Source: Solwaraspora sp. WMMA2056
GTDB taxonomy: Bacteria; Actinomycetota; Actinomycetes; Mycobacteriales; Micromonosporaceae
Assembly: GCF_030345095.1 (NCBI RefSeq)
Contig: NZ_CP128360.1
Span: forward strand, 868,001-932,000
Length of the DNA: 64,000 nt
Reading direction: 5' to 3'
Both the position numbers and the translations under genes were made by a program. The stretch's first letter is position 1. Each line of letters opens with the position of its first letter. A model generated the notes under the pieces. It did not search any database. It saw nothing but the letters and a program-made list of their open reading frames with translations, and was not told where the DNA came from. Positions 9,427 through 18,566 of the stretch are shown here, piece by piece.

Positions 9427-10380
9427 ATGGTTGCGCGAATGTCAGTGCGTGAACGTGTCGGCCATGTGTTCCGGGGTGCGGCGATCGGGGTGGCAGAGGC
9501 CATCCCGGGCGTCAGTGGTGGGACGATCGCACTGGTCACCGGCGTGTACGAGCGGCTCATCGCCTCGGCCGGGCACCTGATCAACACGGTCCGGTACGCG
9601 GTCTCCGACGTACCCCGCAAGCAGGGCTGGGCGCGCAGCCGCGACCAGTTCCGCCAGGTGCACTGGGATGTGGTCATCCCGCTGGCGCTCGGCATGCTGC
9701 CGGGTCTGCTGCTCGCCGCCCGGCTGTTGGAGCCGATGCTGGAGGAGTACCCGGAGCAGACCCGAGGGTTGTTCTTCGGCCTGGTGCTGGCGTCGGTGCT
9801 GGTGCCGATCTCGATGATCGGCCGACCGTGGCGGGTACGGGACGCGGCCGCGGTGGGCATCGCGGCGGTGGCGGCGTTCGTGTTGACCGGGCTGCCGTCG
9901 GCGACGATCGACCCGAACCCGGTGGTGGTGCTGTTGGCGGCCGCCGTCGCGGTCTGTGCGCTGGTGCTGCCGGGGGTGTCCGGGTCGTTCCTGCTGCTGA
10001 CCGTCGGGCTCTACGAGCCGACCATCGAGGCGGTCAACGACCGGAACCTCGGCTACCTGGCGGTCTTCGCCGCCGGCATGGTGATCGGCCTGACGCTGTT
10101 CGTGAAGCTGCTGCAGTACCTGTTGGAGCATCACCGTCGGGTCACCCTGGCGGTGATGACCGGTGTCATCGTCGGCAGCCTGCGGGCGCTGTGGCCGTGG
10201 CAGACCGAGGATCGGGGGCTGCTGGCCCCGGCCGGCAACGCGCCGTCGGTGGTGCTGCTCCTGCTGCTGGGGATCGCGGTGGTCACCGCGATGGTGATCG
10301 TCGAGCAGCGGCGGCTGCGCCGCGCCGCCGTGGACGTCACCCAGGAGGAGTCGCCGGAGCTGCCCAGCCACCACCGCTGA
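9427..10380 (+). CDS. DUF368 membrane protein (PopT-type)
   Basis: 317 residues from the ATG at 9427 (the ATG at 9439 is also possible). It has about eight membrane helices and the two inverted DUF368 signature loops: EAIPGVSGGTIALVTGVYE near residue 25 and VLPGVSGSFLLLTVGLYE near 185. DUF368 proteins such as PopT are polyprenyl-phosphate (C55-P) translocases that return the carrier lipid for peptidoglycan and glycan synthesis. It begins 13 bp after the Pnkp stop, so cotranscription is possible, though no functional link with RNA repair is evident. It converges with the aldolase-like gene, with only 13 bp between them. Confidence 0.85.
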   Translation: MVARMSVRERVGHVFRGAAIGVAEAIPGVSGGTIALVTGVYERLIASAGHLINTVRYAVSDVPRKQGWARSRDQFRQVHWDVVIPLALGMLPGLLLAARLLEPMLEEYPEQTRGLFFGLVLASVLVPISMIGRPWRVRDAAAVGIAAVAAFVLTGLPSATIDPNPVVVLLAAAVAVCALVLPGVSGSFLLLTVGLYEPTIEAVNDRNLGYLAVFAAGMVIGLTLFVKLLQYLLEHHRRVTLAVMTGVIVGSLRALWPWQTEDRGLLAPAGNAPSVVLLLLLGIAVVTAMVIVEQRRLRRAAVDVTQEESPELPSHHR

Positions 10381-10393
10381 GCAGGGTTCCGGT

Positions 10394-11116
10394 TCAGACG
10401 CTGCCCTGCTCGGGGTGCGGCAGCTGGTCCAGGTAGTCGGCCGGCAGCGGGGTCAGCTCGTCGAGCCGGCCGACGGCCAGCGCCCGGTAGGTGAGCCGGG
10501 CCGCTTCCTCCAGGTTGACCGCACGCTTGTGGGCCAGCTCGACCGAGCTGGCCAGCACCGAGCAGCCGTGCCGGGACAGGATCAGGCAGTTGGTGCCGTC
10601 GGCGGCAGCGTCGGCGGCAGCGCGGGCCAACGGCCAGCCGCCGGGCGGCGCGAACGGCACGGTGACGACCCGACGCAGGTAGAAGGCATGGTCGGTGGTG
10701 ACCAGCCGGATCGGTACGCCGAGGGTGTCCAGCAGCAGCATGGACTGTGGATGCAGGTGCACCACGGCGTGCACGTCCGGGCGGGCACGGTAGACCGCCA
10801 GGTGCAGGGCCAGCTCGCTGGTCGGCCGCGCCGGCGTACCGGCAGGCGTCATCGCGCCAGGTGCCACCGCGACAGGCGGCATCGCCTCGGGTGCCGGACC
10901 GTCGGGCAGCGTCGTGCCGTCCGCGACCCGGACCCGGACGAACGACGCCCGGTCGAGCCGGTCCAGCCAGGTGCCGGACGCGGTCACCCAGCAGTCGTCG
11001 CCACCGGGCAGCCGGGCGGACAGGTTGCCGCCGGAGCCCACGACGAGACCGGCGCGCACCACGTCGCGCCCGAGGTAGGCCAGCTGGTCCCGCAGGTCGC
11101 CAGCAACGTACGTCAC
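10394..11116 (-). CDS. Class II aldolase/adducin-family protein
   Basis: 240 residues from the GTG at 11116, preceded by GAAGGGA; the frame is open upstream but that part runs into the arsR terminator hairpin. Family features: GSGGNLSARL near residue 27 (substrate phosphate loop), HLHPQS for zinc binding, and a third His in LILSRHGCSVLA. Relatives are fuculose-, rhamnulose- and ribulose-phosphate aldolases/epimerases and methylthioribulose-phosphate dehydratase. An extra Pro/Ala-rich insert occurs at about 80-110. Substrate unknown. Whether the upstream arsR cotranscribes it is doubtful because a hairpin separates them. Confidence 0.8.
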   Translation of the reverse strand: MTYVAGDLRDQLAYLGRDVVRAGLVVGSGGNLSARLPGGDDCWVTASGTWLDRLDRASFVRVRVADGTTLPDGPAPEAMPPVAVAPGAMTPAGTPARPTSELALHLAVYRARPDVHAVVHLHPQSMLLLDTLGVPIRLVTTDHAFYLRRVVTVPFAPPGGWPLARAAADAAADGTNCLILSRHGCSVLASSVELAHKRAVNLEEAARLTYRALAVGRLDELTPLPADYLDQLPHPEQGSV

Positions 11117-11137
11117 CGGTGTCCCTTCGAGGCCTTG

Positions 11138-11188
11138 GGCACCTTGCCTGGCAGCTCCGCCTCCAGCGAGTCGGCCAGGCAAGGTGCC
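11138..11188 (-). terminator. Hairpin terminator after arsR
   Basis: Perfect 15-bp arms (11138-11152 GGCACCTTGCCTGGC with 11174-11188) around a 21-nt loop, starting just past the arsR stop codon. It should limit read-through into the aldolase-like gene. Confidence 0.65.
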
Positions 11189-11194
11189 GTCAGG

Positions 11195-11542
11195 TCAGCG
11201 AGCCTTCTTGGTGGCGCGCTTACGCGGCGGGGTCAGCAGATCCGCGATCGTGGCGATCGCGGACGGCACCAGCCGGTAGTAAGCCCACACGCCGCGCTTC
11301 TCCCGTTCCAGCAAGCCGGCTTCGGTGAGGATACGCAGGTGGTGGCTCACGGTCGGCTGGGAGAGCCCGAGCGGAGCGGTGAGGTCGCAGACGCAGGCCT
11401 CGCCTTCCGGCGCCGACTGGATCAGGCTGAGCAGCCTGAGTCGGGCCGGGTCGGCGAGCGCCTTGAGGACTCCAGCGAGTCGCTCCGCGTCTGCGCGTTC
11501 GATCGGCTCGCCGGCAAGCGGCGAGATTTGAGGCATGGTCAT
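11195..11542 (-). CDS. ArsR-family metalloregulator
   Basis: 115 residues from the ATG at 11542; in-frame ATGs at 11572 and 11590 would lengthen it. Winged-helix repressor: ALADPARLRLLSLI, then EACVCDL, then the recognition helix LSQPTVSHHLRIL and a wing (EREKRGVWAYYRL). The Cys-x-Cys inside ACVCDL is the classic As(III)/Sb(III)-binding element of ArsR (ELCVCDL). No arsenite permease or arsenate reductase gene is in the window, so its target is unclear; it may act elsewhere or autoregulate. The C-terminal tail is Lys/Arg-rich. A hairpin follows the gene. Confidence 0.85.
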   Translation of the reverse strand: MTMPQISPLAGEPIERADAERLAGVLKALADPARLRLLSLIQSAPEGEACVCDLTAPLGLSQPTVSHHLRILTEAGLLEREKRGVWAYYRLVPSAIATIADLLTPPRKRATKKAR

Positions 11543-11598
11543 TTCAGCCAACGCAGTTCCCACGAAACCCATCCTTCCACCAAACAGCATCGATCCGC

Positions 11599-11612
11599 CT
11601 GCATATCAGCAG
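11599..11612. promoter_or_regulatory. Possible ArsR operator
   Basis: Inverted repeat CTGC-N6-GCAG (ATATCA centre) about 57 bp upstream of the arsR start, between arsR and pyrE. Position suits autoregulation. The match is short and could be chance. Confidence 0.3.
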
Positions 11613-11630
11613 ATCCGAATCGGCAAACTT

Positions 11631-12170
11631 TTAGGCCAGAAGGCCGAGGTCAGCCAACGTATAGGCGGCCCGGTAGGGCAGTCTGGCTGCCCGAACCGCG
11701 TCGCCCGCCCCACGATCGACGATCACCGCCACGCCGACCACCTCTGCTCCTGCCTCTTGTAGCGCCTCGACTGCGGTCAGTACACTGCCCCCGGTCGTCG
11801 AGGTGTCCTCCACCGCGAGTACGCGGCGACCGACCACGTCCGGCCCTTCGATCCGTCGCTGGAGTCCATGCGTCTTCTCGGCCTTGCGCACCACGAAGGC
11901 GTCCAGCTTGCGCTGCCGCGTCGCCGCAGCGTGCAACATGGACAGTGCCACCGGGTCCGCTCCCAACGTCAGGCCACCGACCGCGTCGTACTCCCAGTCC
12001 GCGGTGAGGTCGAGCAACACCCGCCCCACCAACGGTGCGGCGGCGTGGTGCAACGTCACCCGCCGCAGGTCGACGTACCAATCAGCCTCGCGACCTGACG
12101 ACAACACCACCTTGCCGTGCACCACGGCCAGGTCAGTGATGAATTTGCGCAGGTCGTCATGGTCCCCCAT
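11631..12170 (-). CDS. pyrE: Orotate phosphoribosyltransferase
   Basis: 179 residues, the usual length for PyrE, which makes orotidine 5'-monophosphate from orotate and PRPP in pyrimidine synthesis. The PRPP-binding motif is VLAVEDTSTTGGS near residue 120; the N-terminal KVVLSSGREADWYVD is typical, with Lys/Arg residues of the catalytic loop at FVVRKAEKTHGL. The ATG at 12170 is chosen over an upstream start at 12194 because TACGCT lies seven nt before it, suggesting a leaderless transcript. No other pyrimidine genes are nearby. Confidence 0.93.
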   Translation of the reverse strand: MGDHDDLRKFITDLAVVHGKVVLSSGREADWYVDLRRVTLHHAAAPLVGRVLLDLTADWEYDAVGGLTLGADPVALSMLHAAATRQRKLDAFVVRKAEKTHGLQRRIEGPDVVGRRVLAVEDTSTTGGSVLTAVEALQEAGAEVVGVAVIVDRGAGDAVRAARLPYRAAYTLADLGLLA

Positions 12171-12177
12171 GGTGCAA

Positions 12178-12183
12178 AGCGTA
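12178..12183 (-). promoter_or_regulatory. -10 box of pyrE, leaderless pattern
   Basis: TACGCT on the minus strand, seven nt before the pyrE ATG. No Shine-Dalgarno is present. Confidence 0.5.
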
Positions 12184-12324
12184 CTGCGCGTCACTGGGTC
12201 TCCCGCCGCCGGCCCGGCAACTCGCCGATAACGCCATCCACGTCGCTAGCTGCCCATACACCACAAAACCCCTGGTCGCGGCGGCGGGAAGCGTTTCGAC
12301 GGACACGCTGGTACGCTCTCCGGC

Positions 12325-13119
12325 TCACTCGCGATCCTTCGGTCGACCGCCGGCGAGCCGCAGCAGCCCATGCGGAGCGTGACGCACCACAGTGGCGAGC
12401 GCCTTGTACCGCCAGTCGGGGACGCTCACCGCACGCCCCCTGGCCAGGTCCCGCAACCCGTCGGCGACCACGTCGTCGGCCCGCAGCCAGAGCCAGCCAG
12501 GCGATCCAGTGACACGAATACCGGCCCGCTCGTGGAACTCCGTACGGACGTAGCCGGGGCACAGCGCCATCACCCGGACCCCGAGGTGGCGGACCGAATT
12601 GTCGATCGACTCACTGAAGTTCGTGACCCACGCCTTGCTCGCTGGATAGGTCGAACCCACTGCAACCGGACCAAATCCGGCGACCGATGAGACGTTAATC
12701 ACTCTTCCCGCTCGGCGTTGCACCATCACCGGCAGCACCGCATGGGTCAGCCGCAGCACGGCTTCCACGTTCAACCGCAGCAGCCGCAGCTCGTCGGCCT
12801 CGTCGGTGCGGCGAAACGACTGGTTCAAGCCGATCCCGGCGTTGTTGACCAGCAGATCCACCGGGGTCTCCGTGTCCCGCAGCCGGGACGCGACGACGCC
12901 GACCCCGCCTTCGGTGGCGAGGTCGGCGTCGAGCACCTCGACCGTCGCGCCGTGCCGGTCGGTCAACTCGTCCGCCATCGTGGTCAGCCGCTGACGGTCC
13001 CGGGCGACCAGCACCAGCCGCGTACCGCGCGCGGCGAGCTGACGGGCGAAGGCCGCGCCGAGGCCGGCGGTGGCACCGGTGACCAGTGCGGTCTCGATCC
13101 TGGACGACGATGCCACCAC
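12325..13119 (-). CDS. Short-chain dehydrogenase/reductase
   Basis: 264 residues. Classical SDR: TGATAGLGAAFA nucleotide loop (TGxxxGxG) near residue 15, NNAG near 92, catalytic Ser in NVSSVAGFG and YPASK at about 158-162. The basic residue after the second strand (ARDRQR) suggests NADPH preference. AGGAGGT precedes the GTG at 13119 by about 5 nt. The C-terminal tail (after about 200) is hydrophobic/basic, as in DltE-like SDRs. Substrate unknown. It is 33 bp upstream of no partner in particular: pyrE, downstream, seems to have its own promoter. Confidence 0.9.
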   Translation of the reverse strand: MVASSSRIETALVTGATAGLGAAFARQLAARGTRLVLVARDRQRLTTMADELTDRHGATVEVLDADLATEGGVGVVASRLRDTETPVDLLVNNAGIGLNQSFRRTDEADELRLLRLNVEAVLRLTHAVLPVMVQRRAGRVINVSSVAGFGPVAVGSTYPASKAWVTNFSESIDNSVRHLGVRVMALCPGYVRTEFHERAGIRVTGSPGWLWLRADDVVADGLRDLARGRAVSVPDWRYKALATVVRHAPHGLLRLAGGRPKDRE

Positions 13120-13152
13120 GACGTACCTCCTGTGCTGTGCCGGACCGTCCGG

Positions 13153-13944
13153 TCAGCTGCCCGAAGGGGGCTGGCTGCCCGGCGGGTTACCGGAGGGATT
13201 GTCCGGTGTGTCACCGGCTGCCGGCGGGTTGCCCCCCGTGGGCGGCGGACCGGCCGCCGGTGGCGGTCCGGGCGGGGTGCCCGGGGCCGGCGGGTAGCTC
13301 GGGTAGGCGCCACCCGGCATCGGCGGTACGCCGCCGTACCCGCCACCGGGCACCGGCGGCTCCCAGGCGACGGCCGGCTTGCGGAAGAACTCGTTCGACG
13401 GCGGCAGCGCCAGCAGGATCAGCGCGGCCAGCAACGCCAGCACGGTCACCACGCCGACCAGCAGGTTGACCGGGTCGTACCAGCCGGGCAACGCGGCCTC
13501 CAGGTCTCGTTGCACCTGCGCCGGGTCCGGCATGTTCGGGTCGGTGCCGCTCGTGTCGGGGGTGAGCGCACTGCCGGCGGCGCCGAGCGCCAGCCCACCG
13601 CCGGAGCAGCAGAGGAAGATGCCGCCGAGCACCCAGGTGACGATCCGGGACGGGTTCTTGCCCCGGTTGTTGAGCAGGGCCAGCACCACCAGACCGGCGG
13701 CGACCAGCAGCCCGAAGATCGCCCCGGCGATCGTCGTGACCGTCGTGATCGTGCCGATGGCCTCCATGCCGTCGAAGTCGGCGTAGGCGTCCTCGTAGAC
13801 CTGTTGCATCGTGCCCGTCACGGACAGCGCGACGATCAGGCCGACCACCTGCAGGGCGGCGGTCAGGAACAGCAGGTAACTCGAAATGGTGACGGTGCTC
13901 GGCCGCGCCTTGACCGGTGGCGCGGCCGGATTCGGATCCGACAC
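13153..13944 (-). CDS. Four-helix membrane protein with Pro/Gly-rich tail
   Basis: 263 residues from the GTG at 13944, preceded by AAGGAG; the frame is open to 14001. Short cytosolic N terminus (SDPNPAAPPVKARPSTVT), then four membrane helices at about 20-42, 65-90, 100-125 and 165-185. The C-terminal 75 residues are Pro/Gly/Tyr-rich low complexity. This architecture is common among uncharacterised actinobacterial membrane proteins. It lies 33 bp upstream of the SDR gene on the same strand, so the two may be cotranscribed. No function can be assigned. Confidence 0.7.
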   Translation of the reverse strand: MSDPNPAAPPVKARPSTVTISSYLLFLTAALQVVGLIVALSVTGTMQQVYEDAYADFDGMEAIGTITTVTTIAGAIFGLLVAAGLVVLALLNNRGKNPSRIVTWVLGGIFLCCSGGGLALGAAGSALTPDTSGTDPNMPDPAQVQRDLEAALPGWYDPVNLLVGVVTVLALLAALILLALPPSNEFFRKPAVAWEPPVPGGGYGGVPPMPGGAYPSYPPAPGTPPGPPPAAGPPPTGGNPPAAGDTPDNPSGNPPGSQPPSGS

Positions 13945-14081
13945 AGCTCTCCTTCCCCGAAGCTTCGGAAGATCACCGTATCGGTACCCCGCCAGTGGCA
14001 CGGGGCAAACGACACCCGCGTCTGCCTCGAGTTACACCGCTGGCACCCGCCGCGCCACCCGGCACGGACCATCGACGCCGG

Positions 14082-16673
14082 TCAGCCTGCCTGCACCGCC
14101 AGCCCTTCCTTGTCGTCGGCGAGCTGCACCCGGACGGTGTCCCCGTCGCGGATCTCGCCGGCCAGCAACGCCCTGGCCAACTGGTCGCCGATCGCCGACT
14201 GGACCAGCCGACGCAGCGGCCGGGCCCCGTAGATCGGGTCGTAGCCGTGCTCGGCCAGCCAACCACGGGCGGCGTCGTCGACGTCCAGGCTCAGCCGGCG
14301 GTCGGCCAGCCGCCGCCGCATCCGGTCCAGCTGGATGTCCACGATCGAGCGCAGCTCGGCGCCGCTGAGCATCGCGAAGACCACGATGTCGTCGAGCCGG
14401 TTGAGGAACTCCGGCTTGAAGTGCGCCCGGACCACGGCCAGCACCGCGTCGCGCCGCTGCTCCTCGGTCAGCGTCGGGTCGTTGATCAGCGTCGAGCCGA
14501 GGTTGGAGGTGAGGATCAGGATCGCGTTACGGAAGTCCACCGTACGGCCCTGCCCGTCGGTGAGCCGGCCGTCGTCGAGCACCTGCAGCAGCACGTCGAA
14601 GACGTCCGGATGGGCCTTCTCCACCTCGTCGAGCAGGATCACCGAGTACGGCCGACGGCGCACCGCCTCGGTCAGCTGACCGCCCTCCTCGTACCCGACG
14701 TAACCGGGTGGGGCACCGACCAGCCGGGCCACCGAGTGCTTCTCGGCGTACTCGCTCATGTCGATGCGGACCATGGCCCGCTCGTCGTCGAAGAGGAACT
14801 CCGCCAACGCCTTGCCCAGCTCGGTCTTGCCGACACCGGTCGGGCCGAGGAAGAGGAAGCTGCCGGTCGGCCGGTCCGGGTCGGCGACCCCGGCCCGGGC
14901 CCGGCGGACCGCGTCGGAGACGGCGGCGACGGCGGCGGGCTGACCGACCACCCTCGCACCGAGGGACTCCTCCATCCGCAGCAGCTTCGCGGTCTCGCCC
15001 TCCATCAGCCGGCCGGCCGGGATGCCGGTCCAGGCGGCGACGACGGCCGCGATGTCGTCCGCGCCGATCTCCTCCTTCAGCATCGCCCCGTCGGCCTGCA
15101 ACGCGGCCAGCTCGGTCTCGGCACGGGCCAGCTCGCCCTGCAGCGCCGGGATCCGCCCGTACCGCAGCTCGGCGGCGCGCTCCAACTCGCCGTCGCGTTC
15201 GGCCCGCTCCGCCTCGCCGCCGAGGCGTTCCAGCTCCTCACGGGCGGTGGAGATTTGGGTGATGTGCCCCTTCTCCAGCTGCCAGCGGTCGCTGAGCGCG
15301 GTCAACTGCTCGCGCTTGTCGGCCAGCTCGCGGCGCAGCCGCTCCAGGCGCTGCGCCGAGCCGGGGTCCGGCTCCTTCGCCAGCGCCATCTCCTCGATTT
15401 CGAGGCGGCGGACGGCGCGCTCGATCTCGTCGACCTCGACCGGCCGCGAGTCGATCTCCATCCGCAGCCGGGAGGCGGACTCGTCGACCAGGTCGATCGC
15501 CTTGTCCGGCAGGAACCGGTCGGTGATGTAGCGGTCGGACAGGCCGGCGGCGGCGACCAGCGCGGCGTCGGTGATCCGTACGCCGTGGTGCACCTCGTAG
15601 CGTTCCTTGAGCCCGCGCAGGATGCCGATGGTGTCCTCGACGGTCGGCTCGCCGACCAGCACCGGCTGGAAGCGGCGCTCCAACGCCGGGTCCTTCTCGA
15701 TGTGTTCGCGGTACTCGTCGAGGGTGGTCGCGCCGACCATCCGCAGCTCACCACGGGCAAGCATCGGCTTGAGCATGTTGCCGGCGTCCATCGAGCCCTC
15801 GCCCTTGCCGGCACCGACCACGGTGTGCAGTTCGTCGAGGAAGGTGATCACCTGGCCGTCGGAGCCCTTGATCTCCTCCAGCACCGACTTGAGCCGCTCC
15901 TCGAACTGGCCCCGGTACTGCGCGCCGGCGACCATCGCGCCGAGGTCGAGGGAGACCAGGCGCTTGTCGCGCAGCGATTCCGGTACGTCGCCGGCGACGA
16001 TCCGCTGGGCGAGTCCTTCGACGATCGCGGTCTTGCCGACGCCAGGTTCGCCGATCAGCACCGGGTTGTTCTTGGTACGCCGGGACAGCACCTGGATCAC
16101 CCGGCGGATCTCGGCGTCCCGGCCGATCACCGGGTCGATCTTGCCGTCGCGGGCGCTGGCGGTCAGGTCGACGCCGTACTTCTCCAGGGCCTGGTAGGTC
16201 TGCTCCGGGTCGGCGGTGGTGACCCTGCGGTCGCCGCCGCGAACCGACGGGAACGCGGCGATCAGGTTCTCCTCGGTGGCACCGGCGCTCTTGAGCAGCC
16301 CGGCGACCGCGCCACCCACCCGGGCCAGGCCGGCCAGCAGGTGCTCGGTGGAGGTGTACTCGTCGCCGAGCGGACGGGCGATCTGCTCGGCGGCGCCGAT
16401 CGCGTTGGCGAACTCGCGGGACAGGCTCGGCTCGGCGACGCTGGAGCCGCGGGCGGCGGGCAGGTTCTCCACGGTCCGTACGGCGGTGCGGCGGATCTCG
16501 GCCGGGTTGGCGCCGACGGCCCGCAGCAGGCCGGCGGCGGTCGACCCACCGGTGTCCAGCAGGGAGAGCAGCAGATGCCACGGTTCGACCGTGGCGTGGC
16601 CCCGCTGGTTGGCGACGGCGACCGCGGCGGTGATGACTTCGCGACTCTTGGTGGTCAGACGTTCGGCGTTCAT
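14082..16673 (-). CDS. clpB: ClpB disaggregase
   Basis: An 863-residue AAA+ chaperone that, with DnaK/DnaJ/GrpE, extracts proteins from aggregates. Order: Clp N-terminal repeats (1 to about 145), NBD1 with Walker A GEPGVGKT (about 203) and [19 protein letters not shown], the coiled-coil M-domain (about 405-525, which distinguishes ClpB from ClpA/C), then NBD2 with GPTGVGKT (about 604) and [14 protein letters not shown]. Full length, no damage seen. Upstream, at 16722-16742, is a HAIR operator, so HspR probably represses it together with the dnaK operon. Confidence 0.97.
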   Translation of the reverse strand: MNAERLTTKSREVITAAVAVANQRGHATVEPWHLLLSLLDTGGSTAAGLLRAVGANPAEIRRTAVRTVENLPAARGSSVAEPSLSREFANAIGAAEQIARPLGDEYTSTEHLLAGLARVGGAVAGLLKSAGATEENLIAAFPSVRGGDRRVTTADPEQTYQALEKYGVDLTASARDGKIDPVIGRDAEIRRVIQVLSRRTKNNPVLIGEPGVGKTAIVEGLAQRIVAGDVPESLRDKRLVSLDLGAMVAGAQYRGQFEERLKSVLEEIKGSDGQVITFLDELHTVVGAGKGEGSMDAGNMLKPMLARGELRMVGATTLDEYREHIEKDPALERRFQPVLVGEPTVEDTIGILRGLKERYEVHHGVRITDAALVAAAGLSDRYITDRFLPDKAIDLVDESASRLRMEIDSRPVEVDEIERAVRRLEIEEMALAKEPDPGSAQRLERLRRELADKREQLTALSDRWQLEKGHITQISTAREELERLGGEAERAERDGELERAAELRYGRIPALQGELARAETELAALQADGAMLKEEIGADDIAAVVAAWTGIPAGRLMEGETAKLLRMEESLGARVVGQPAAVAAVSDAVRRARAGVADPDRPTGSFLFLGPTGVGKTELGKALAEFLFDDERAMVRIDMSEYAEKHSVARLVGAPPGYVGYEEGGQLTEAVRRRPYSVILLDEVEKAHPDVFDVLLQVLDDGRLTDGQGRTVDFRNAILILTSNLGSTLINDPTLTEEQRRDAVLAVVRAHFKPEFLNRLDDIVVFAMLSGAELRSIVDIQLDRMRRRLADRRLSLDVDDAARGWLAEHGYDPIYGARPLRRLVQSAIGDQLARALLAGEIRDGDTVRVQLADDKEGLAVQAG

Positions 16674-16721
16674 GAGCTCCCCTGTGCGGCAGGTTGGTCC
16701 ACTGGTAAGGACACCACCAGA

Positions 16722-16742
16722 CTTGAGTCTATTCCACTCAAC
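16722..16742. promoter_or_regulatory. HAIR operator of clpB (HspR site)
   Basis: CTTGAGT-N7-ACTCAAC matches the HspR-associated inverted repeat consensus CTTGAGT-N7-ACTCAAG at 13 of 14 positions. It is 49 bp upstream of the clpB ATG. hspR itself is encoded at 23233-23691. Confidence 0.9.
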
Positions 16743-16784
16743 TCCGATCGACGAGTCCTCCGCGTGAGCCCGACCCGCACCGGG

Positions 16785-17969
16785 TCACCGACCGGTCGGG
16801 TCCCAGAAGATCTCCACCCAGCCGGCACCCACTGGTTGACGCACGTTGAGCAGCACCGCGCCGTCCCGACGCGCCTGCACCGTCGCGTCCCGCAGCCGGG
16901 TGAGGTACGCGCCCTGCACCGGCCAGTAGAGCACCTCGAACTGGCCGTCGGAGCCGACCGCCCAGGCACCGGTACGGGTGGTGACCAGCAACCGGCCGCC
17001 GTCGGGCAGCACCGACACCACCCCGGTCGGTGGGTCGTCGACCGGCAGATGCTCCAGCTGCGTCCCGTTGATCCGCCAGACCAGCGGGAACTCACCCGGC
17101 GCCCGTTCGGCGATCAGCCAGCGGCCGCCCAAGGGCGCGGTATGCACCACCAGCAGACGGATCCGGTCCGGCTCCGCGATGGTGATCGCGTCGGTCTGCC
17201 ACTGCCAGGTCGGCTCGGCCACCCCACGATCGTCCGGCTGCGCCACCAGAGCGCCGAACGCCACGTGCAGCCGACCCTCACGCAGCCCGGCGACGGTCAG
17301 CTTGTCGCCGAGGTGGCCGACGGTCTGCACCACCGGAATCGGCGGCTGCTGTGGCAACGGGACCATGCCCTGCTCGGTCACCTCGACGACCCGCGCCACC
17401 GGATCGGTCTGGCAGCACACCTGGTACGGCCCGTCCACACTGGCGTACTCCGGCGGCATCGACCCGTCCGATCTGGTCGACCGGGTGAAGGTCGTACCCG
17501 CGTCGAGGGACCGGTACCAGGCGGCGTCGGTGGACAGCACCAGGCTGCCGTAGCCGACCAGCATCGACGGCGACCCCTCGTCCGGTGCCGGATGCTCCTG
17601 TTGCCACCAGGACCCACCGGCGTCGAAGGTGACGAAGAGCAGCGGCGGGCACGGGACCGGGTCGCCAGCGTCCGCCGACCGGGTGCAGCCGGGGAAGAGC
17701 GCGTACCCCAGCCGGGCGTGGTCGAACTCGATGAGCGGCGGGTCGTAGTACGCCGGCACCGGCACCCGCATCGGGCGGACCTCGACGGCGCCGGGCCCGT
17801 CGGCCGGCACCGTCGGGTCGGCCGAGGGGACCGCGCGCTCCGGCGGGGTACGCCGGATGTCGCCGATCGAACAACCCGCCAGGATCAGTACGGCCACCAC
17901 CAGTACGGCCGGCAGCAGGAGAGCCCGCCGGTCGGTCGTCGTCGCGGGCCTGCGTACCCGGTCTCGCAT
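16785..17969 (-). CDS. Lipoprotein with Asp-box/beta-propeller-like repeats
   Basis: 394 residues from the ATG at 17969 with GGGAGG seven nt upstream. The signal peptide ends in lipobox LILAGC, with acylated Cys near residue 33, so it should be anchored to the outer face of the membrane. The rest is beta-rich; DAGGSWW and DAGTTFTRS resemble Asp-box (BNR) turns of sialidase-like propellers. Four or more Cys (PGCTRSA, PVPCPP, QVCCQ) may form disulfides. It lies upstream of clpB on the same strand, but the clpB HAIR separates them. Exact role unknown. Confidence 0.75.
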   Translation of the reverse strand: MRDRVRRPATTTDRRALLLPAVLVVAVLILAGCSIGDIRRTPPERAVPSADPTVPADGPGAVEVRPMRVPVPAYYDPPLIEFDHARLGYALFPGCTRSADAGDPVPCPPLLFVTFDAGGSWWQQEHPAPDEGSPSMLVGYGSLVLSTDAAWYRSLDAGTTFTRSTRSDGSMPPEYASVDGPYQVCCQTDPVARVVEVTEQGMVPLPQQPPIPVVQTVGHLGDKLTVAGLREGRLHVAFGALVAQPDDRGVAEPTWQWQTDAITIAEPDRIRLLVVHTAPLGGRWLIAERAPGEFPLVWRINGTQLEHLPVDDPPTGVVSVLPDGGRLLVTTRTGAWAVGSDGQFEVLYWPVQGAYLTRLRDATVQARRDGAVLLNVRQPVGAGWVEIFWDPTGR

Positions 17970-18046
17970 CCGCCGCCTCCCGTCGCCCACGCGCCTGTTC
18001 CCTCAGTCTGACCGGACGCGGCGCGGCGGGTCGCCCCGCGACGGCG

Positions 18047-18052
18047 TAGCGT
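18047..18052 (+). promoter_or_regulatory. -10 box, leaderless pattern (antiporter pair)
   Basis: TAGCGT six nt before the GTG at 18059. This supports that GTG as start and transcription start. Confidence 0.5.
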
Positions 18053-18058
18053 GGAAGG

Positions 18059-18559
18059 GTGCGCGCACGTGTGGAACAGGTCGACCTCCCCGGCATCGGG
18101 GTGCGCCACGACCTGCTGACCGAGTCGGGTCGGCGGATTGGGGTGGTGAGCCACCGGTCGGGACGTCGGGACCTGGTCCTCTACGACGAGGACGACCCGG
18201 ACGCCTGCGACGCCGACATCCCGCTGACCGACGACGAGGCCGAGGCGCTCGCCGACATCCTCGGCGCCTCGCTGATGCTCAGCCAGCTGGCCGGGCTGCG
18301 CGACCAGGCCGCCGGGCTGCTCACCGAGCAGGTGGCGATCACCGCCGGCTCGCCGTTCGTCGGCCGTACCCTCGGCGACACCAAGGCGCGGACCCGCACC
18401 GGGGCGTCGATCGTGGCGGTACTGCGCAACCGGGAGGTGCTGGCGTCACCTGGGCCGGACTTCCGGTTCGCCGCCGGCGACGTGGTGGTGGTCGTCGGCA
18501 CCCGGGCCGGCCTGGACGGCGTCGGCGGCATCCTGGCCGACGACGACCCGGCTGGCTGA
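18059..18559 (+). CDS. Cation:proton antiporter regulatory subunit (KhtT-like)
   Basis: 166 residues. The C-terminal part (about 90-160) is a TrkA-C/RCK-C domain: SPFVGRTLGDTKARTRTGAS, then FRFAAGDVVVVVGTRAGL. In Bacillus KhtT, this domain binds c-di-AMP and gates the KhtU K+/H+ antiporter. The N-terminal 80 residues are acidic and resemble the KhtT N domain. The gene ends 7 bp before the antiporter gene, so both form one operon. If the analogy holds, c-di-AMP signalling links this pair with the riboswitch at 58569-58690. Start: GTG at 18059, or GTG at 18071. Confidence 0.85.
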   Translation: MRARVEQVDLPGIGVRHDLLTESGRRIGVVSHRSGRRDLVLYDEDDPDACDADIPLTDDEAEALADILGASLMLSQLAGLRDQAAGLLTEQVAITAGSPFVGRTLGDTKARTRTGASIVAVLRNREVLASPGPDFRFAAGDVVVVVGTRAGLDGVGGILADDDPAG

Positions 18560-18566
18560 CCCGGCG

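Noticed and set aside
13917-18011. Very long plus-strand open frame opposite clpB and the lipoprotein gene
   Set aside because: It is the antisense shadow of high-GC genes; composition is His/Arg/Gln-rich and no family features appear, while clpB on the other strand is certain.
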